Shown: positions 1 to 10,015, counted from the first letter of the stretch. The stretch: DNA of 41,295 bases from Burkholderiales bacterium (GCA_017853245.1 JAFMJY010000009.1:1-41295), one strand, 5' to 3'. Notes: generated by a model not told the origin, from the letters alone. A program made the numbers and translations.

Positions 1-709
1 ACTCGGGGTCGAAGAGCTTGCGGTAGTCGTAGCGCCCCTCGGACTCGATCACCTGAAGCGTGCGCGGGTCGAGCACCCAGAGGCGCGTGTAGAAAAACGG
101 CGCGATGAACGTGCTCGATCGAGACTGCTTGCCATCAGGCGTCACCGTCTGCTCATCCACGGACGACGAAAAGTCCCCGCCCAGCAGGCTCGACTCGCCG
201 GCGCGCGGGCCCTCGAGCGGCTGAACATAGATGCCGATGCCGTGCAGCTTCGAGCCCATGCCCTGGCGCTCAGGGGCGACGTAAGCCGGCGTGACGGCGA
301 TGATGCGATGCCACTTCTCGCGCCCCGGAAAGCTCTCGAGCGCCTTGGCAAGCTTGCCGATCGCCACCCGCTCGCGATCGGAGGCGGCGATGCCGCGCAT
401 CTCCTGGGCGTTGAGCTTGATGAACACGCGCTCGCTGCCCGGCTCGCTCTCGCCAACGGCCCGATCGAGCCCGCGCAACACAGCCGCGTTGAGCTCATCA
501 CCTTTCAGCGTAATGGTGGTGCGGCGATAGGGCTCGAGGTTCGAGCCCACCTGCGGGCGCTGCCGCACGACGGTGAGCTGGTCGCCCACTGCCGAGATGA
601 GGGCGATCACCTTCTTGGGCCCGCCTTCGGGCGCGGTGGCCCGCGCGGGCGGCATGGCAAACAAGCCCACCGCGAGGGACAGCACCGACAGGGCAGAGGC
701 AACGCTCAC
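1..709 (-). CDS. Partial unrecognised secreted protein, coupled to argF
   Basis: I do not recognise this family. The reading frame starts at a GTG (709-707) that overlaps the argF stop codon in a GTGA arrangement, so translation is probably coupled to argF. It runs off the window edge after 236 codons with no stop. The first ~26 residues look like a Sec signal peptide (hydrophobic SALSVLSLAVGLFAM, then PPARA as a likely cleavage region), so export is inferred. The mature part is soluble, without membrane segments or cysteines in the visible portion. It has a repeated Arg/Glu-rich middle (residues ~100-135) and a stretch mentioning FIAPFFYTRLWVLDP near residues 201-215. No catalytic motif is evident. 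Sitting directly after argF does not by itself show a role in arginine synthesis. Coding status is well supported by codon use and overlap; function is unknown. Confidence 0.8.
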   Translation of the reverse strand, partial: MSVASALSVLSLAVGLFAMPPARATAPEGGPKKVIALISAVGDQLTVVRQRPQVGSNLEPYRRTTITLKGDELNAAVLRGLDRAVGESEPGSERVFIKLNAQEMRGIAASDRERVAIGKLAKALESFPGREKWHRIIAVTPAYVAPERQGMGSKLHGIGIYVQPLEGPRAGESSLLGGDFSSSVDEQTVTPDGKQSRSSTFIAPFFYTRLWVLDPRTLQVIESEGRYDYRKLFDPE

Positions 710-1620
710 TGGGTCACCTTCCCGAGCAGCAGGTATTCCATCAGCGCTTTCTGCGCGTGCAGTCGATTCTCTGCCTCGTCCCAAACCACGCTTTGCGGGC
801 CCTCGAGAACGTCCTCCGAGACTTCCTCGCCGCGGTGGGCGGGCAGGCAGTGCATGAAGAGGGCATCGGGGCGCGCGACGGCCATCATGTCGGCATCCAC
901 CGTGAAGGCCGAGAACGCATCCTTGCGCGCCTCGGTCTCGTCCTCCCAGCCCATGCTGGTCCAGACGTCGGTGGTGACGACATCGGCGCCGCGCGCGGCC
1001 TGCATCGGATCCGTGAACATCTCGAGGTGTCCCTTGCCCGCGCGGGCGGCGCGGGCAGGCTCGAGCTCGTAGCCGGCAGGGCTGGCCACATGCAGGCGAA
1101 AGTCGAGCAGCTCCGCCGCCTGCAGCCAGGTGTTGCACATGTTGTTGCTGTCCCCGATCCACGCGACCGTCTTGCCGCGAATGGGGCCCCGGTGCTCCAC
1201 GTGGGTGTAGATATCCGCGAGCACCTGGCACGGGTGGTACTCGTTGGTGAGGCCGTTGATCACGGGCACGCGCGAGTGCGCGGCAAAGCGCTCGATGATC
1301 GTCTGCTCGAAGGTGCGGATCATCACGATGTCGACCATGCGAGAAACCACGCGCGAGACATCCTCGATTGGCTCACCGCGGCCCAGCTGCGTATCCCCGG
1401 TATTGAGCACGATGGAGGCGCCACCCAGCTGGAACATGCCCGCCTCGAACGACACGCGGGTGCGCGTGGAGCTCTTCTCGAACACCATGGCGAGCATGCG
1501 GTCCACCAGCGGCTGGTAGGGCTCGTACTTCTTGAAGCGCTCCTTGATGACGCGGGTGCGCTCGAAGAGGTGGGCAAACTCCTCCGCGGTGAAATCCGTG
1601 AGCTGGAGGAAATGCTTCAT
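706..1620 (-). CDS. argF: Ornithine carbamoyltransferase
   Basis: Catalyses carbamoyl phosphate + L-ornithine to citrulline + phosphate in cytoplasmic arginine synthesis. The 304-residue length is normal. The carbamoyl-phosphate loop STRTR is at residues 51-55, HPCQ at 129-132, the ornithine-side SMG at 222-224 and HCLP at 257-260 with the catalytic-type Cys. It lies 4 bases after the argD stop, with no visible ribosome binding site of its own, so it is probably read through from argD. Its stop overlaps the start of the downstream unknown secreted protein by 4 bases. Alternative assignment to aspartate or putrescine carbamoyltransferase is unlikely given SMG and HCLP. Confidence 0.97.
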   Translation of the reverse strand: MKHFLQLTDFTAEEFAHLFERTRVIKERFKKYEPYQPLVDRMLAMVFEKSSTRTRVSFEAGMFQLGGASIVLNTGDTQLGRGEPIEDVSRVVSRMVDIVMIRTFEQTIIERFAAHSRVPVINGLTNEYHPCQVLADIYTHVEHRGPIRGKTVAWIGDSNNMCNTWLQAAELLDFRLHVASPAGYELEPARAARAGKGHLEMFTDPMQAARGADVVTTDVWTSMGWEDETEARKDAFSAFTVDADMMAVARPDALFMHCLPAHRGEEVSEDVLEGPQSVVWDEAENRLHAQKALMEYLLLGKVTQ

Positions 1621-1624
1621 TGCG

Positions 1625-2812
1625 CTAGGCGGCCACCGGCTGGGCGAGGAGCGCCTTCACCAGCGGCGCCAGGCGCGCCACCAGCTCCTTCGACTCCGCG
1701 TCCGAATAGATGAGCGGCGGCAGCAGGCGAATCACCTTGTCGGCGGTGACGTTGATCACCAGGCCCGCCTCCAGCGCGCGAGCCACGATTTCGCCGCAGG
1801 GCCGGTCGAGCTCCACGCCAATCATGAGGCCCATGCCGCGGATCTCCTTGACGCCGGCCACGCCCGCGAGCGCCTCGGCCAGACCCGCGCGGATGAGGTC
1901 ACCCTGGCGCTTGGCGTTGGCAAGGATGCCGTCCTTCTCGATCACCTCGAGCGTGGTGAGCGCGGCCACACTGACGAGCGGGCCGCCCCCGAACGTCGTG
2001 CCGTGGTTGCCCGGCTTGAACACTTGCGCGGCGACGCCGCGAGCGAGACAGGCGCCGATGGGCACACCCGAACCCAGGCCCTTGGCAAGCGCCATCACAT
2101 CCGGGACGATGCCCGACCACTGGTGCGCGAACCACTTGCCCGTGCGGGCGATGCCGCTTTGCACCTCATCGATCATCAGGAGCCAGCCGCGGCGATCGCA
2201 GATCTCGCGCAGGCTCCTGAGGTACTGGGCATCGGCCACATGAATGCCGCCCTCTCCCTGAAGCACTTCCAGCAGCACCGCGACCACGGAACCGTGCGAC
2301 TCGAGCCGCTCGATGGCGGCGAGGTCGTTGTAGGGCACGCGCAGGAAGCCGCCCATCAGCGGCTCAAAGCCCGCCTGCGCCTTGCGCGAGCCGGTGGCCG
2401 AGAGGGTGGCGAGCGTGCGGCCGTGCCACGCCTTCTCCATCACGATGATGGCCGGGTTCTCGATGCCACGGTGGTGCCCGTGCAGGCGCGCGATCTTGAT
2501 GGCGCACTCGTTCGCCTCGGCGCCCGAGTTGCAGAAGAAGGCGTTGTCCATGGCTGCAAGCGCGCACACGCGCTCGGCGAGTCGCTCCTGTTCCGCCACG
2601 CGGAACAGGTTGGAGGTGTGAATGAGACGAGCCGCCTGCCCGGCAATGGCCTTCACCAGCACCGGGTGCCCGTGGCCCAGGCCGCTCACCGCGATGCCGG
2701 CCAGCGCGTCCAGGTAGCGTCGGCCCTCGGTATCCCAAAGCCAGGCGCCCTCGCCGCGCGCGAACGCGATCGGTTGCGGGGCATAGGTCTTCATCACGTG
2801 GGACGCGCTCAT
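1625..2812 (-). CDS. argD: Acetylornithine aminotransferase (class III PLP)
   Basis: PLP-dependent transaminase that converts N-acetylglutamate semialdehyde and glutamate to N-acetylornithine and 2-oxoglutarate, and often also serves the DapC step of lysine synthesis. I place the start at the ATG at 2812, giving 395 residues, because it is preceded by GGAGG and begins the usual N-terminus (MSASHVMKTYAPQPIAF). A longer frame upstream has no family similarity. The class III signature is visible: the GAEANE region, an LMIDEVQSG block carrying the PLP-binding Asp, and the Schiff-base Lys in ALAKGLGSG. It is first in a unit with argF. A promoter-like pair and a strong hairpin lie just upstream. 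Related GABA or succinylornithine transaminases cannot be fully excluded by reading, but the argF neighbour supports ArgD. Confidence 0.95.
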   Translation of the reverse strand: MSASHVMKTYAPQPIAFARGEGAWLWDTEGRRYLDALAGIAVSGLGHGHPVLVKAIAGQAARLIHTSNLFRVAEQERLAERVCALAAMDNAFFCNSGAEANECAIKIARLHGHHRGIENPAIIVMEKAWHGRTLATLSATGSRKAQAGFEPLMGGFLRVPYNDLAAIERLESHGSVVAVLLEVLQGEGGIHVADAQYLRSLREICDRRGWLLMIDEVQSGIARTGKWFAHQWSGIVPDVMALAKGLGSGVPIGACLARGVAAQVFKPGNHGTTFGGGPLVSVAALTTLEVIEKDGILANAKRQGDLIRAGLAEALAGVAGVKEIRGMGLMIGVELDRPCGEIVARALEAGLVINVTADKVIRLLPPLIYSDAESKELVARLAPLVKALLAQPVAA

Positions 2813-2830
2813 GCTGGCCTCCAGAAATGA

Positions 2831-2855
2831 ACACGGCGGCCTCGAGCCGCCGTGT
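2831..2855 (-). promoter_or_regulatory. 10-bp hairpin in the argD leader
   Basis: Perfect inverted repeat: ACACGGCGGC (2831-2840) pairs with GCCGCCGTGT (2846-2855) around a 5-base loop. On the minus strand it ends 19 bases before the argD GGAGG ribosome binding site and is followed by TTCATTT, a weak T-run. It could be a leaky terminator for rpsT transcription or a leader structure affecting argD. It is not a textbook intrinsic terminator because the T-run is broken. Confidence 0.6.
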
Positions 2856-2872
2856 GGGTGGGGTTGCCGGGG

Positions 2873-2901
2873 ATTATCGGCATTCACCCCAGGGGTCGCA
2901 A
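2873..2901 (-). promoter_or_regulatory. Possible sigma-70 promoter for argD-argF
   Basis: On the minus strand TTGCGA (2896-2901) is separated by 17 bases from GATAAT (2873-2878). Spacing is ideal, the -10 matches 5/6 and the -35 matches 4/6. Transcription would start near 2866, about 54 bases before the argD ATG, and would include the 2831-2855 hairpin. No clear ArgR box was recognised. Confidence 0.5.
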
Positions 2902-2903
2902 TG

Positions 2904-2919
2904 CCGGGCGATCGCCCGG
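2904..2919. repeat. 16-base perfect palindrome in the rpsT-argD spacer
   Basis: CCGGGCGATCGCCCGG is fully self-complementary. It lies 19 bases downstream of the rpsT stop and just upstream of the proposed argD -35. As RNA it would fold as a 6-bp GC stem with a GATC loop. It could be the 3' stem of the rpsT message or a protein-binding site; no T-run follows. Confidence 0.45.
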
Positions 2920-2938
2920 GGCGACCGCCAAAGAGGGT

Positions 2939-3211
2939 TCAGGTACGGCCGGTGAGGGCCTTGGCCTGCTTGGCCAGCCGGCTCTTGTGGCGAGCGGCCT
3001 TGTTCTTGTGAATGATCTTCTTGTCGGCGATGCGGTCGATCGTCGACATGTTCTCGGCGAGCGCTGCCTGGGCCGCCTTGCCATCGCCGGCGGTGAGCGC
3101 CGTCTTCACCTTCTTGATGGCCGTGCGCAGTTCCGTGCGAAGCCCCATGTTGGCGCCGCGCGTCTTGGTCGATTGGCGGGCCCGCTTCGCCGCCTGCTTG
3201 GTGTTGGCCAT
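2939..3211 (-). CDS. rpsT: Small ribosomal subunit protein bS20
   Basis: A 90-residue, Lys/Arg-rich helical protein that binds the 5' domain of 16S rRNA. The N-terminus [13 protein letters not shown] and the internal region [25 protein letters not shown] are typical bS20. The ATG at 3211 is chosen because the protein then has family length. A much longer open frame continues upstream on this strand through murJ but is only a GC-bias artefact. It is transcribed divergently from murJ, as is common in proteobacteria, from a strong promoter at 3249-3277. Confidence 0.98.
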   Translation of the reverse strand: MANTKQAAKRARQSTKTRGANMGLRTELRTAIKKVKTALTAGDGKAAQAALAENMSTIDRIADKKIIHKNKAARHKSRLAKQAKALTGRT

Positions 3212-3248
3212 GGAAGGTCCTGAATTCGTTGGGAAAAGTAAGCCTGAT

Positions 3249-3277
3249 AGTATAGCGCGCTCATCCCGCCAAGACAA
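3249..3277 (-). promoter_or_regulatory. Strong sigma-70 promoter for rpsT
   Basis: On the minus strand TTGTCT (3272-3277), a 17-base spacer, then TATACT (3249-3254). Both boxes are close to consensus, the spacing is optimal and the ATG is about 38 bases further on. This is one of the best promoter matches in the window and fits a ribosomal protein gene. Confidence 0.8.
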
Positions 3278-3313
3278 AGCAGGGGCGGTGCCCCGCCCCC
3301 GGCGCCCTCGCCC

Positions 3314-4846
3314 ATGAACCTGCTGAAGGCCGCCGCGTCGGTGAGCGCCATGACGCTCCTGTCGCGGCTCACCGGCTTCGCCCGGGACGTGATCCTCGCG
3401 TTCGGCTTCGGCGCCGGGGCGGCCATGGACGCCTTCGTGGTGGCCTTCCGCATCCCCAACCTGCTGCGCCGGCTGTTCGCGGAGGGGGCTTTTTCGCAGG
3501 CTTTCGTCCCCGTCCTGGGGGAGTACCGGGAAACGCGCGGCGACGAGGCAACGCGCGCGCTGGCGGGCCGGGTGCTGGGCGTCCTGTCGGTGGCGCTGCT
3601 CATCGCCACGGCCCTGGGCGTCGTGGCGGCGCCAGCCATCGTCTATTTGAGCGCCGCGGGGTTCGCCTCTGACGCCGAGAAATTCGGCCTCACGGTGGCG
3701 ATGCTTCGCATCTGCTTTCCCTACATTCTCTTCATCTCGCTGGTGAGCTTCGCCGCAGGCATCCTGCACACGTGGGGGCACTTCAAGTCGCCTGCCTTCA
3801 CACCGGTACTGCTGAACCTCGCCTTCATCGGCTGCGCGCTGTGGCTGGCGCCGCGCCTCGAGGAGCCGATCCTCGCGCTCGCCTGGGCAGTGTTCATCGG
3901 CGGCGTGCTGCAGCTTGCGTTCCAGATTCCCTTCCTGCGGGAAGTCGGCATGCTGGTTCGCCCGCGCTGGGAGCCGCGCGACGACGGCGTGCGCCGAATC
4001 CTCAAGCTCATGGGGCTCGCGGCGCTGGGCGTGTCGGTCGCGCAGATCAGCCTGCTCATCAACACGCACATCGCCTCGTGGCTCCAGGACGGCTCGGTGT
4101 CCTGGCTCTACTACGCGGATCGGCTGATGGAGTTCCCCTCCGCCTTGCTGGGGGTGGCCATCGGCACCGTGCTCCTGCCCTCGCTCATCAAGCGGCACCA
4201 GGGCAACGACGCGGCGGGCTATTCCCGGCTCCTCGACTGGGGCCTGCGGCTCACGCTGCTGCTGTCGGCCCCCGCCGCCCTCGGGCTCGCGATGCTGGGC
4301 GTGCCGCTCATCGCCACGCTCTTCGGGCACGGCGCCTTCGGCCGCGAAGACGTGCTGATGACCCGGCTCGCGCTCGCCGCCTATGCGTTGGGCCTTACGG
4401 GAATTATTCTCGTGAAAGTTCTCGCGCCAGGCTTCTACGCGCGGCAGAACATCCGTACGCCGGTGAAGGTGGCGCTCGCCACACTCGCCGTGACGCAGGC
4501 CGCGAACGTGGCGCTGGTGCCGTGGCTCGGGCACGCCGGCCTTGCGGCAGCGATCTCGCTCGGCGCCTGCTTCAACGCCGGGTGGCTGTGGGTGCTCATG
4601 AAGCGAACGGGCGGCTGGGTGCCGGAGCCGGGCTGGAGCGTGTTTCTGGGAAAGCTGGTAACGGCCCTCGTCGTGATGGGAGCCGCCCTGTGGCTTGCGA
4701 TGGGCCTGGAGGAAGCCTGGTTCGCGATGAGCATCACCGAGCGGGGCATCCGCCTCGTGTTGCTCGTTGGCGGCGCCGCTGCGCTCTACTTCGCCGCGCT
4801 CTGGGCGCTGGGCCTGCGCCTTCGCGACTTCATGCGCCACGCATGA
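3314..4846 (+). CDS. murJ: Lipid II flippase MurJ (MviN)
   Basis: Polytopic inner-membrane MOP-superfamily transporter that moves the peptidoglycan precursor lipid II to the periplasmic face. 510 residues, about 14 hydrophobic segments. Charged residues known to be important in E. coli MurJ are present at equivalent positions: R18, R24, D39, R52 and E57, in SRLTGFARD and [15 protein letters not shown]. The start at 3314 gives the expected N-terminus [19 protein letters not shown], but there is no recognisable ribosome binding site before it; a GC hairpin (GGGGC-GGT-GCCCC, 3282-3294) lies just upstream instead. The stop overlaps the ribF ATG (ATGA). Confidence 0.97.
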   Translation: MNLLKAAASVSAMTLLSRLTGFARDVILAFGFGAGAAMDAFVVAFRIPNLLRRLFAEGAFSQAFVPVLGEYRETRGDEATRALAGRVLGVLSVALLIATALGVVAAPAIVYLSAAGFASDAEKFGLTVAMLRICFPYILFISLVSFAAGILHTWGHFKSPAFTPVLLNLAFIGCALWLAPRLEEPILALAWAVFIGGVLQLAFQIPFLREVGMLVRPRWEPRDDGVRRILKLMGLAALGVSVAQISLLINTHIASWLQDGSVSWLYYADRLMEFPSALLGVAIGTVLLPSLIKRHQGNDAAGYSRLLDWGLRLTLLLSAPAALGLAMLGVPLIATLFGHGAFGREDVLMTRLALAAYALGLTGIILVKVLAPGFYARQNIRTPVKVALATLAVTQAANVALVPWLGHAGLAAAISLGACFNAGWLWVLMKRTGGWVPEPGWSVFLGKLVTALVVMGAALWLAMGLEEAWFAMSITERGIRLVLLVGGAAALYFAALWALGLRLRDFMRHA

Positions 4847-5775
4847 GTCTCAAGGTCATTCGCGACCCGCAAGCCGGCGCGCCCGAGACAGTGCTCGCCA
4901 TCGGGGCGTTCGATGGCATCCATCGCGGGCACCGAGCGCTCTTCGCGCGCGTGGTCGAGCAAGCGCGCGTTGAGGGCCGCGTGCCGGCTGTGCTCACCTT
5001 TGAGCCCCTCCCGCGCGAGCATCTCTTTCCGGCAAGCGCGCCGCCGCGACTCTCCTCGGTTGGCGCCCGCCTCGCCGCGTTTGCGGAATCCGGCATCGAG
5101 ATCGCATTCCTGTGCCGTTTCAATGCGGCCTTCGCGGGCCTCACCCCGGCGGCATTTGCCGAACGGCTGCGCCTCCTGCACGGCGCACGCCACGTGTGGG
5201 TCGGCGAGGATTTCCGCTTCGGCGCACGGCGGGCGGGAGACGTGGCCTTCCTGCGAGACGAAGGCCGGCGGCTCGGCTTCACCGTCAATACCCTGTCGAC
5301 CGTGGACGATGGCGACGGCCGCATCTCGAGCACGCGCGTGCGCGCCGCCCTCTCGGCGGGCGACATGGCGCAGGCTGCAAAGCTGCTCGGGCACCCCTAC
5401 GCCATGTGTGGCCGCGTGGTGCACGGCGCCAAGCTTGGCCGCACGCTGGGATTTCCCACCGCCAACCTGGCGCTGCCCCGCGGGCGCCCGCCGATGACGG
5501 GAATCTATGCGGTAAGATGCTCGGGCGCATCGACTCGCGGACTCGAGGGAGTGGCGAGCCTGGGATACAAGCCCGCGGTGGGCCATACCGGCCCCGCGAC
5601 GCTCGAAGCGTTTCTCTTCGATTTCTCGGGCGACCTCTACGGGCGTCGCCTCACCATCGAGTTCCTGAAGAAGCTGCGCGAGGAGGAAAACTTTCCCTCG
5701 CTGGATGCGCTCGTCGCGCAAATGCAGCGCGATTGCGACGCGGCGCGGGACCACTTCCGCTCACAGGCACCCTGA
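4843..5775 (+). CDS. ribF: Bifunctional riboflavin kinase / FAD synthetase
   Basis: Makes FMN and then FAD from riboflavin and ATP in the cytoplasm. 310 residues, standard length. The N-terminal nucleotidyltransferase has [10 protein letters not shown] at residues 21-30 (the GxFDGxHxGH motif) and ISSTRVR at 161-167. The C-terminal flavokinase has GFPTAN at 203-208 and a conserved Glu at 255 in TLEAFLFDF. The ATG overlaps the murJ stop by 4 bases and its own stop overlaps the ileS ATG (TGATG). murJ-ribF-ileS-lspA is a widely conserved arrangement in beta- and gammaproteobacteria. Confidence 0.97.
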   Translation: MSLKVIRDPQAGAPETVLAIGAFDGIHRGHRALFARVVEQARVEGRVPAVLTFEPLPREHLFPASAPPRLSSVGARLAAFAESGIEIAFLCRFNAAFAGLTPAAFAERLRLLHGARHVWVGEDFRFGARRAGDVAFLRDEGRRLGFTVNTLSTVDDGDGRISSTRVRAALSAGDMAQAAKLLGHPYAMCGRVVHGAKLGRTLGFPTANLALPRGRPPMTGIYAVRCSGASTRGLEGVASLGYKPAVGHTGPATLEAFLFDFSGDLYGRRLTIEFLKKLREEENFPSLDALVAQMQRDCDAARDHFRSQAP

Positions 5776-8561
5776 TGGCTGATACCAACCAGACCGACTA
5801 CCGCAAGACGCTGAACCTCCCCGACACGCCCTTCCCCATGCGTGGCGACCTCGCCAAGCGCGAGCCGGGCTGGATCAAGTCGTGGCAGGAAGCAGGGCTC
5901 TACGCGCGCCTTCGCACGGCCTGCAAGGGCCGGCCGCTCTTCGTGCTGCACGACGGGCCACCGTATGCCAATGGCGACATTCACATCGGTCACGCGGTGA
6001 ACAAGGTGCTGAAGGACATCGTCGTGAAATCGAAGACGATGGCCGGGTTCGATGCGCCCTACACACCGGGCTGGGATTGCCACGGCCTACCGATCGAACA
6101 CCAGATCGAGAAGAAGCACGGCCGGAACCTGGAGAGCAACCAGGCGCGCTCGCTCTGCCGCGCCTACGCTGCCGAGCAGATCGAGCGGCAGAAGGCCGAC
6201 TTTCAGCGCCTCGGTGTGTTGGGGGATTGGGACAATCCCTACCGTACGATGGCGCCGCAGACGGAAGCCGATGAAATCCGCGCGCTCGGCCGCATCTGGC
6301 AACGCGGGCTGCTCTACCGGGGCCTGAAGCCCGTCAACTGGTGCATCGATTGCGGCTCGGCGCTCGCGGAAGCTGAGGTCGAGTACGAAGACAAGACCTC
6401 GCTCGCCATCGACGTGGGGTTCGCCGCGGTTGACCCTGCAGCCGCGGCGAAGGCGTTCGGGCTTGCATCACCCGCCCAGGCCATCGCGGTGGCGTGGACC
6501 ACGACGCCGTGGACGCTGCCCGGAAACCGGGCGCTCTGCGCGCATCCCGAATTCGTCTACGAGCTGGTCGACACCGAGCGGGGCGTGCTGCTGCTCGCGG
6601 CTGAACTGCGCGAGGCGTGCCTCAAGCGCTATGGGGTGACGGCGCGCGCCGTGCTGGGCCGAGCGACGGGCGCCAAGCTCGAAGGGTTGCGTTTCCGCCA
6701 CCCGTTCGAAGCGCGCGATGTGCCAGTGATCCTGGGCGGTCACGTGACGACGGAGGCCGGCACGGGCCTCGTGCACACCGCGCCCGCGCATGGGGTCGAT
6801 GACTTCATCGTTGGAGCCAAGTACCAGCTCGCCGTCGATCAGCCTGTCGATGACCGCGGCCAGTTCAAGTCCACGGTGCCGCATTTTGCGGGGCTCGGCG
6901 TGCGCGAGGCCGAGAAGCCAATCGTGGAAGCGCTCACTGCAAACGGCGCCCTCCTCAAGAGCGAGCCCTTCCGGCACAGCTACCCGCACTGCTGGCGGCA
7001 CAAGACGCCGATCATCTTCCGCGCCACGACGCAGTGGTTCATCGGCATGGATCGAAAGCCCGAAGGCGGCACCGAAACGCTGCGCGAGGCGGCGCTGAAG
7101 GCCATCGCCGCCACCGCGTTCTATCCCGCCTGGGGCCGCTCGCGCATCGAGGCGATGATCACCGGGCGCCCGGATTGGACGCTCTCCCGCCAGCGCAACT
7201 GGGGCGTACCGATTCCGCTATTCCTGCACCGCGAAACGGAAGAGCTGCACCCGGACACGGAGCGCCTGCTCGAGGAAGCCGCCCAGCGCGTCGAGAAGGG
7301 TGGCATCGAGGCGTGGTTCGCCGCTTCATGCGCGGATTTCGGCGTCGACGAGACGGCCTACCGCAAGCTCACGGACACGGTCGACGTGTGGTTCGATTCC
7401 GGCACCACGCACTTCTCGGTGCTGCGCGGACTCCAGGAGCAAAAGTGGCCGGCGGACATGTACCTCGAGGGCTCGGACCAGCACCGCGGCTGGTTCCAGT
7501 CGAGCCTGCTCACCAGCTGCGCCATGGACGGGCGCGCACCCTACGAATCGCTCCTCACCCACGGCTTCGTGGTGGATGGCCAGGGCCGCAAGATGTCCAA
7601 GTCCCTGGGCAACGTGATCGCGCCGCAAAAGGTGTCGGACACGCTGGGCGCCGAGATCATCCGGATGTGGGTCGCCTCGACGGATTACTCCGGCGAGCTG
7701 TCGCTCTCGGACGAGATCCTGAAGCGTGTTGTTGAAAGTTATCGCCGCATCCGCAACACGCTGCGCTTTCTGCTAGCCAACACGGCGGATTTTGACGCGT
7801 CGAAGGATTTGCTGCCGCCGGCGCAGTGGCTGGAGATCGACCGCTACGCGCTGGCCATGACTCGTGAGATGGCGGCTGCGTGCGAAGCTGATTACGCGCG
7901 CTTCGAGTTCCACCTGGTCGCGCAGCGCCTGCAGACGTTCTGCTCTGAGGAGCTGGGCGGCTTTTACCTGGATATCCTCAAGGACCGGCTCTACACCACC
8001 AGCCGCGCAGCGCTCGCGCGGCGCTCAGCCCAATCGGCCCTGCACCACATCAGCCAGTGCCTGCTGCGCTTGATGGCGCCGGTCCTCTCGTTCACGGCCG
8101 AGGAGGCCTGGGCAGTGCTCAACCCCGGGAAGAACGACAGCATCTTCTTCCACACGTGGAGGGATGTGCTGCCAGCCCAGGACGACGAGGCTGCCCTCAC
8201 CGCCAAGTGGCGCCGCCTGCGCGAGATCCGCGCCGCCGTGCAAAAGCCCATGGAGGAGCTGCGCCAGGCGGGCGGCATCGGGTCGTCGCTGCAGGCCGCC
8301 GTGGAGATTGTCGCCCCCGAGGGTGATCGGGCGCTGCTCGAGAGCCTGGGTGATGAGGTTCGATTCCTGCTCATCTCGTCCACCGTCACGGTCACGGGCG
8401 GCGAGGCGCTGGCCGCGCGCGTGACGGCAAGCGCCCATGCCAAATGCGACCGCTGCTGGCACTACACGGCCGACGTGGGCATCGATAGACGGCACCCCAC
8501 CCTCTGCGGCCGCTGCGTATCCAACGTCGAAGGCCCTGGGGAGACGCGGCGCCATGCCTGA
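5775..8561 (+). CDS. ileS: Isoleucyl-tRNA synthetase
   Basis: Class I aminoacyl-tRNA synthetase that charges tRNA-Ile and edits misactivated valine. 928 residues. The HIGH signature is at residues 70-73 in [12 protein letters not shown], and KMSKS at about 606-610 in [10 protein letters not shown]. The inserted CP1 editing region carries the usual [12 protein letters not shown]. The C-terminal zinc-binding cysteines are visible as CDRCW and CGRC, which places it with the E. coli-like bacterial type. The start is the ATG inside TGATG at the ribF stop. The last codons overlap the start of lspA by 8 bases. Confidence 0.98.
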   Translation: MADTNQTDYRKTLNLPDTPFPMRGDLAKREPGWIKSWQEAGLYARLRTACKGRPLFVLHDGPPYANGDIHIGHAVNKVLKDIVVKSKTMAGFDAPYTPGWDCHGLPIEHQIEKKHGRNLESNQARSLCRAYAAEQIERQKADFQRLGVLGDWDNPYRTMAPQTEADEIRALGRIWQRGLLYRGLKPVNWCIDCGSALAEAEVEYEDKTSLAIDVGFAAVDPAAAAKAFGLASPAQAIAVAWTTTPWTLPGNRALCAHPEFVYELVDTERGVLLLAAELREACLKRYGVTARAVLGRATGAKLEGLRFRHPFEARDVPVILGGHVTTEAGTGLVHTAPAHGVDDFIVGAKYQLAVDQPVDDRGQFKSTVPHFAGLGVREAEKPIVEALTANGALLKSEPFRHSYPHCWRHKTPIIFRATTQWFIGMDRKPEGGTETLREAALKAIAATAFYPAWGRSRIEAMITGRPDWTLSRQRNWGVPIPLFLHRETEELHPDTERLLEEAAQRVEKGGIEAWFAASCADFGVDETAYRKLTDTVDVWFDSGTTHFSVLRGLQEQKWPADMYLEGSDQHRGWFQSSLLTSCAMDGRAPYESLLTHGFVVDGQGRKMSKSLGNVIAPQKVSDTLGAEIIRMWVASTDYSGELSLSDEILKRVVESYRRIRNTLRFLLANTADFDASKDLLPPAQWLEIDRYALAMTREMAAACEADYARFEFHLVAQRLQTFCSEELGGFYLDILKDRLYTTSRAALARRSAQSALHHISQCLLRLMAPVLSFTAEEAWAVLNPGKNDSIFFHTWRDVLPAQDDEAALTAKWRRLREIRAAVQKPMEELRQAGGIGSSLQAAVEIVAPEGDRALLESLGDEVRFLLISSTVTVTGGEALAARVTASAHAKCDRCWHYTADVGIDRRHPTLCGRCVSNVEGPGETRRHA

Positions 8562-9057
8562 GGCCGCGCCTCCGCGCTGGTGGCGGTGGCTAGCACTGTC
8601 CGCCGCGGTCTGCGCGCTCGACCTTGCGACCAAGGCCTGGGTGAGCGCTGCATTTCGCCTCGGCGAGACGCGCGAAGTCACGCCGTTCTTCAACCTGGTG
8701 CTGTGGCACAACCCGGGTGCCGCGTTCAGCTTTCTCGCCGACGCCGGCGGCTGGCAGCGCTGGTTCTTCATCGGGGTGACGTTTCTCGTCGTCGGCATGC
8801 TGCTGGGAATGCTGCGCAAACAGCCTGGCAATGGGCGCCTGGGGCTCGCCGTGGGGTGGGTGATCGGGGGCGCGCTCGGCAACCTGTGGGACCGCGTCAC
8901 GCTTGGCTATGTCGTGGACTTCATCCAGCTGCACGCTGCCGGCTACTATTGGCCCGCATTCAACGTCGCCGATTCCGCCATCACCATAGGCATCATGCTG
9001 ATCCTGTGGGACGGATTCCGGCCCCGGCCCGACGGCGCACCCGCCCCAAACCCCTGA
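8554..9057 (+). CDS. lspA: Prolipoprotein signal peptidase (signal peptidase II)
   Basis: Aspartyl membrane protease that removes signal peptides from diacylglyceryl-modified prolipoproteins at the inner membrane. 167 residues, four hydrophobic segments. Motifs: NPGAAFSFL (53-61), [10 protein letters not shown] (105-114), the catalytic Asp 122 in GYVVDFI and the second catalytic Asp 140 in FNVADSAI. The ATG at 8554 lies within the end of ileS and gives normal family length. An in-frame extension upstream is not family-like. It is followed after 10 bases by ispH. Confidence 0.97.
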   Translation: MPEAAPPRWWRWLALSAAVCALDLATKAWVSAAFRLGETREVTPFFNLVLWHNPGAAFSFLADAGGWQRWFFIGVTFLVVGMLLGMLRKQPGNGRLGLAVGWVIGGALGNLWDRVTLGYVVDFIQLHAAGYYWPAFNVADSAITIGIMLILWDGFRPRPDGAPAPNP

Positions 9058-9067
9058 GGCTTTCACG

Positions 9068-10015
9068 ATGACCCTGATGCCGGAAGCTGAAGTGCTGCTC
9101 GCCCAGCCGCGTGGCTTTTGCGCGGGCGTGGATCGGGCTATCGCCGTCGTCGAGCGCGCGCTGTCGCTGCATGGCGCGCCGATCTACGTTCGCCACGAGA
9201 TCGTTCACAACAAGCACGTGGTGGAGGACCTGCGCGCCAAGGGCGCGGTTTTCGTGGAAGAGCTCTCGGAAGTGCCGGCTGGCGGCACGGTAATCTTTTC
9301 TGCGCACGGCGTTTCGCTGCAGGTGCGAGAGGAAGCCGAGTCGAGGGGCCTTCGGGTCTTCGATGCCACATGCCCGCTGGTGACAAAAGTTCACATCGAG
9401 GTTTCGCGCATGCGCGAGCAGGGCCGCGAGGTGGTGATGATCGGCCATCGCGGCCACCCCGAGGCCGAGGGGACCATGGGCCAATCCGGCAGCGGCATGT
9501 ACCTCGTGGAAACCGAGGCCGACGTGGCGCAACTGTCGGTGCGTGACCCCGCCAACCTCGCCTACGTGACGCAGACAACGCTTTCGATGGACGACGCCGC
9601 GCGAATCGTGTCCGCACTCAAGGCGCGCTTTCCGTCGATCCTCGGGCCCAAGAAAGACGACATCTGCTACGCAACCCAGAATCGCCAGGATGCTGTGAAG
9701 GTGATGGCACCACGTTGCGACGTGGTGATCGTCGTGGGCTCGACAAACAGCTCGAACTCCAATCGGCTGCGGGAAGTTGCCGAAAACCTGGGCAAGCGCG
9801 CCTACTTGGTGGATTGCGCCGCCCAACTGCGGCCGGAATGGCTTCAGGGCGCGAAGACGGTCGGCGTGACGGCCGGCGCTTCAGCGCCCGAGGTGCTGGT
9901 CCAGGAAGTCGTCTCGGCGCTCAAAATACTGGGCGCGGCACGGGTGCGGGAGTTGGACGGCATCACGGAGAACGTCACCTTTCCGCTGCCGAAGACGCTG
10001 GGCAAGACTGCCTAG
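9068..10015 (+). CDS. ispH: 4-hydroxy-3-methylbut-2-enyl diphosphate reductase
   Basis: Last step of the MEP isoprenoid pathway: reduces HMBPP to IPP and DMAPP using an iron-sulfur cluster. 315 residues. The three cluster-ligand cysteines are C18 (GFCAGV), C102 (ATCP) and C200 (DICYATQ). The proton-relay Glu is at 134 in [10 protein letters not shown]. It is the last gene of the murJ-ribF-ileS-lspA-ispH run. The stop is only 19 bases from the stop of the convergent fimT, with no visible terminator between. Confidence 0.98.
   Translation: MTLMPEAEVLLAQPRGFCAGVDRAIAVVERALSLHGAPIYVRHEIVHNKHVVEDLRAKGAVFVEELSEVPAGGTVIFSAHGVSLQVREEAESRGLRVFDATCPLVTKVHIEVSRMREQGREVVMIGHRGHPEAEGTMGQSGSGMYLVETEADVAQLSVRDPANLAYVTQTTLSMDDAARIVSALKARFPSILGPKKDDICYATQNRQDAVKVMAPRCDVVIVVGSTNSSNSNRLREVAENLGKRAYLVDCAAQLRPEWLQGAKTVGVTAGASAPEVLVQEVVSALKILGAARVRELDGITENVTFPLPKTLGKTA

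Noticed and set aside
2831-2855. Hairpin as a textbook intrinsic terminator
   Set aside because: The following sequence TTCATTTC is too short and interrupted, and it runs straight into the argD ribosome binding site.
2904-2919. GCGATCGC-containing palindrome as a HIP1-like genome-wide repeat
   Set aside because: I noticed only this one instance as part of a longer palindrome, so there is no evidence for a dispersed repeat family.
2939-4840. Very long minus-strand open frame running from rpsT back through murJ
   Set aside because: Only the last 90 residues match a protein (bS20). The rest is opposite murJ and has the Arg/His/Gln-rich composition of antisense GC-rich sequence.
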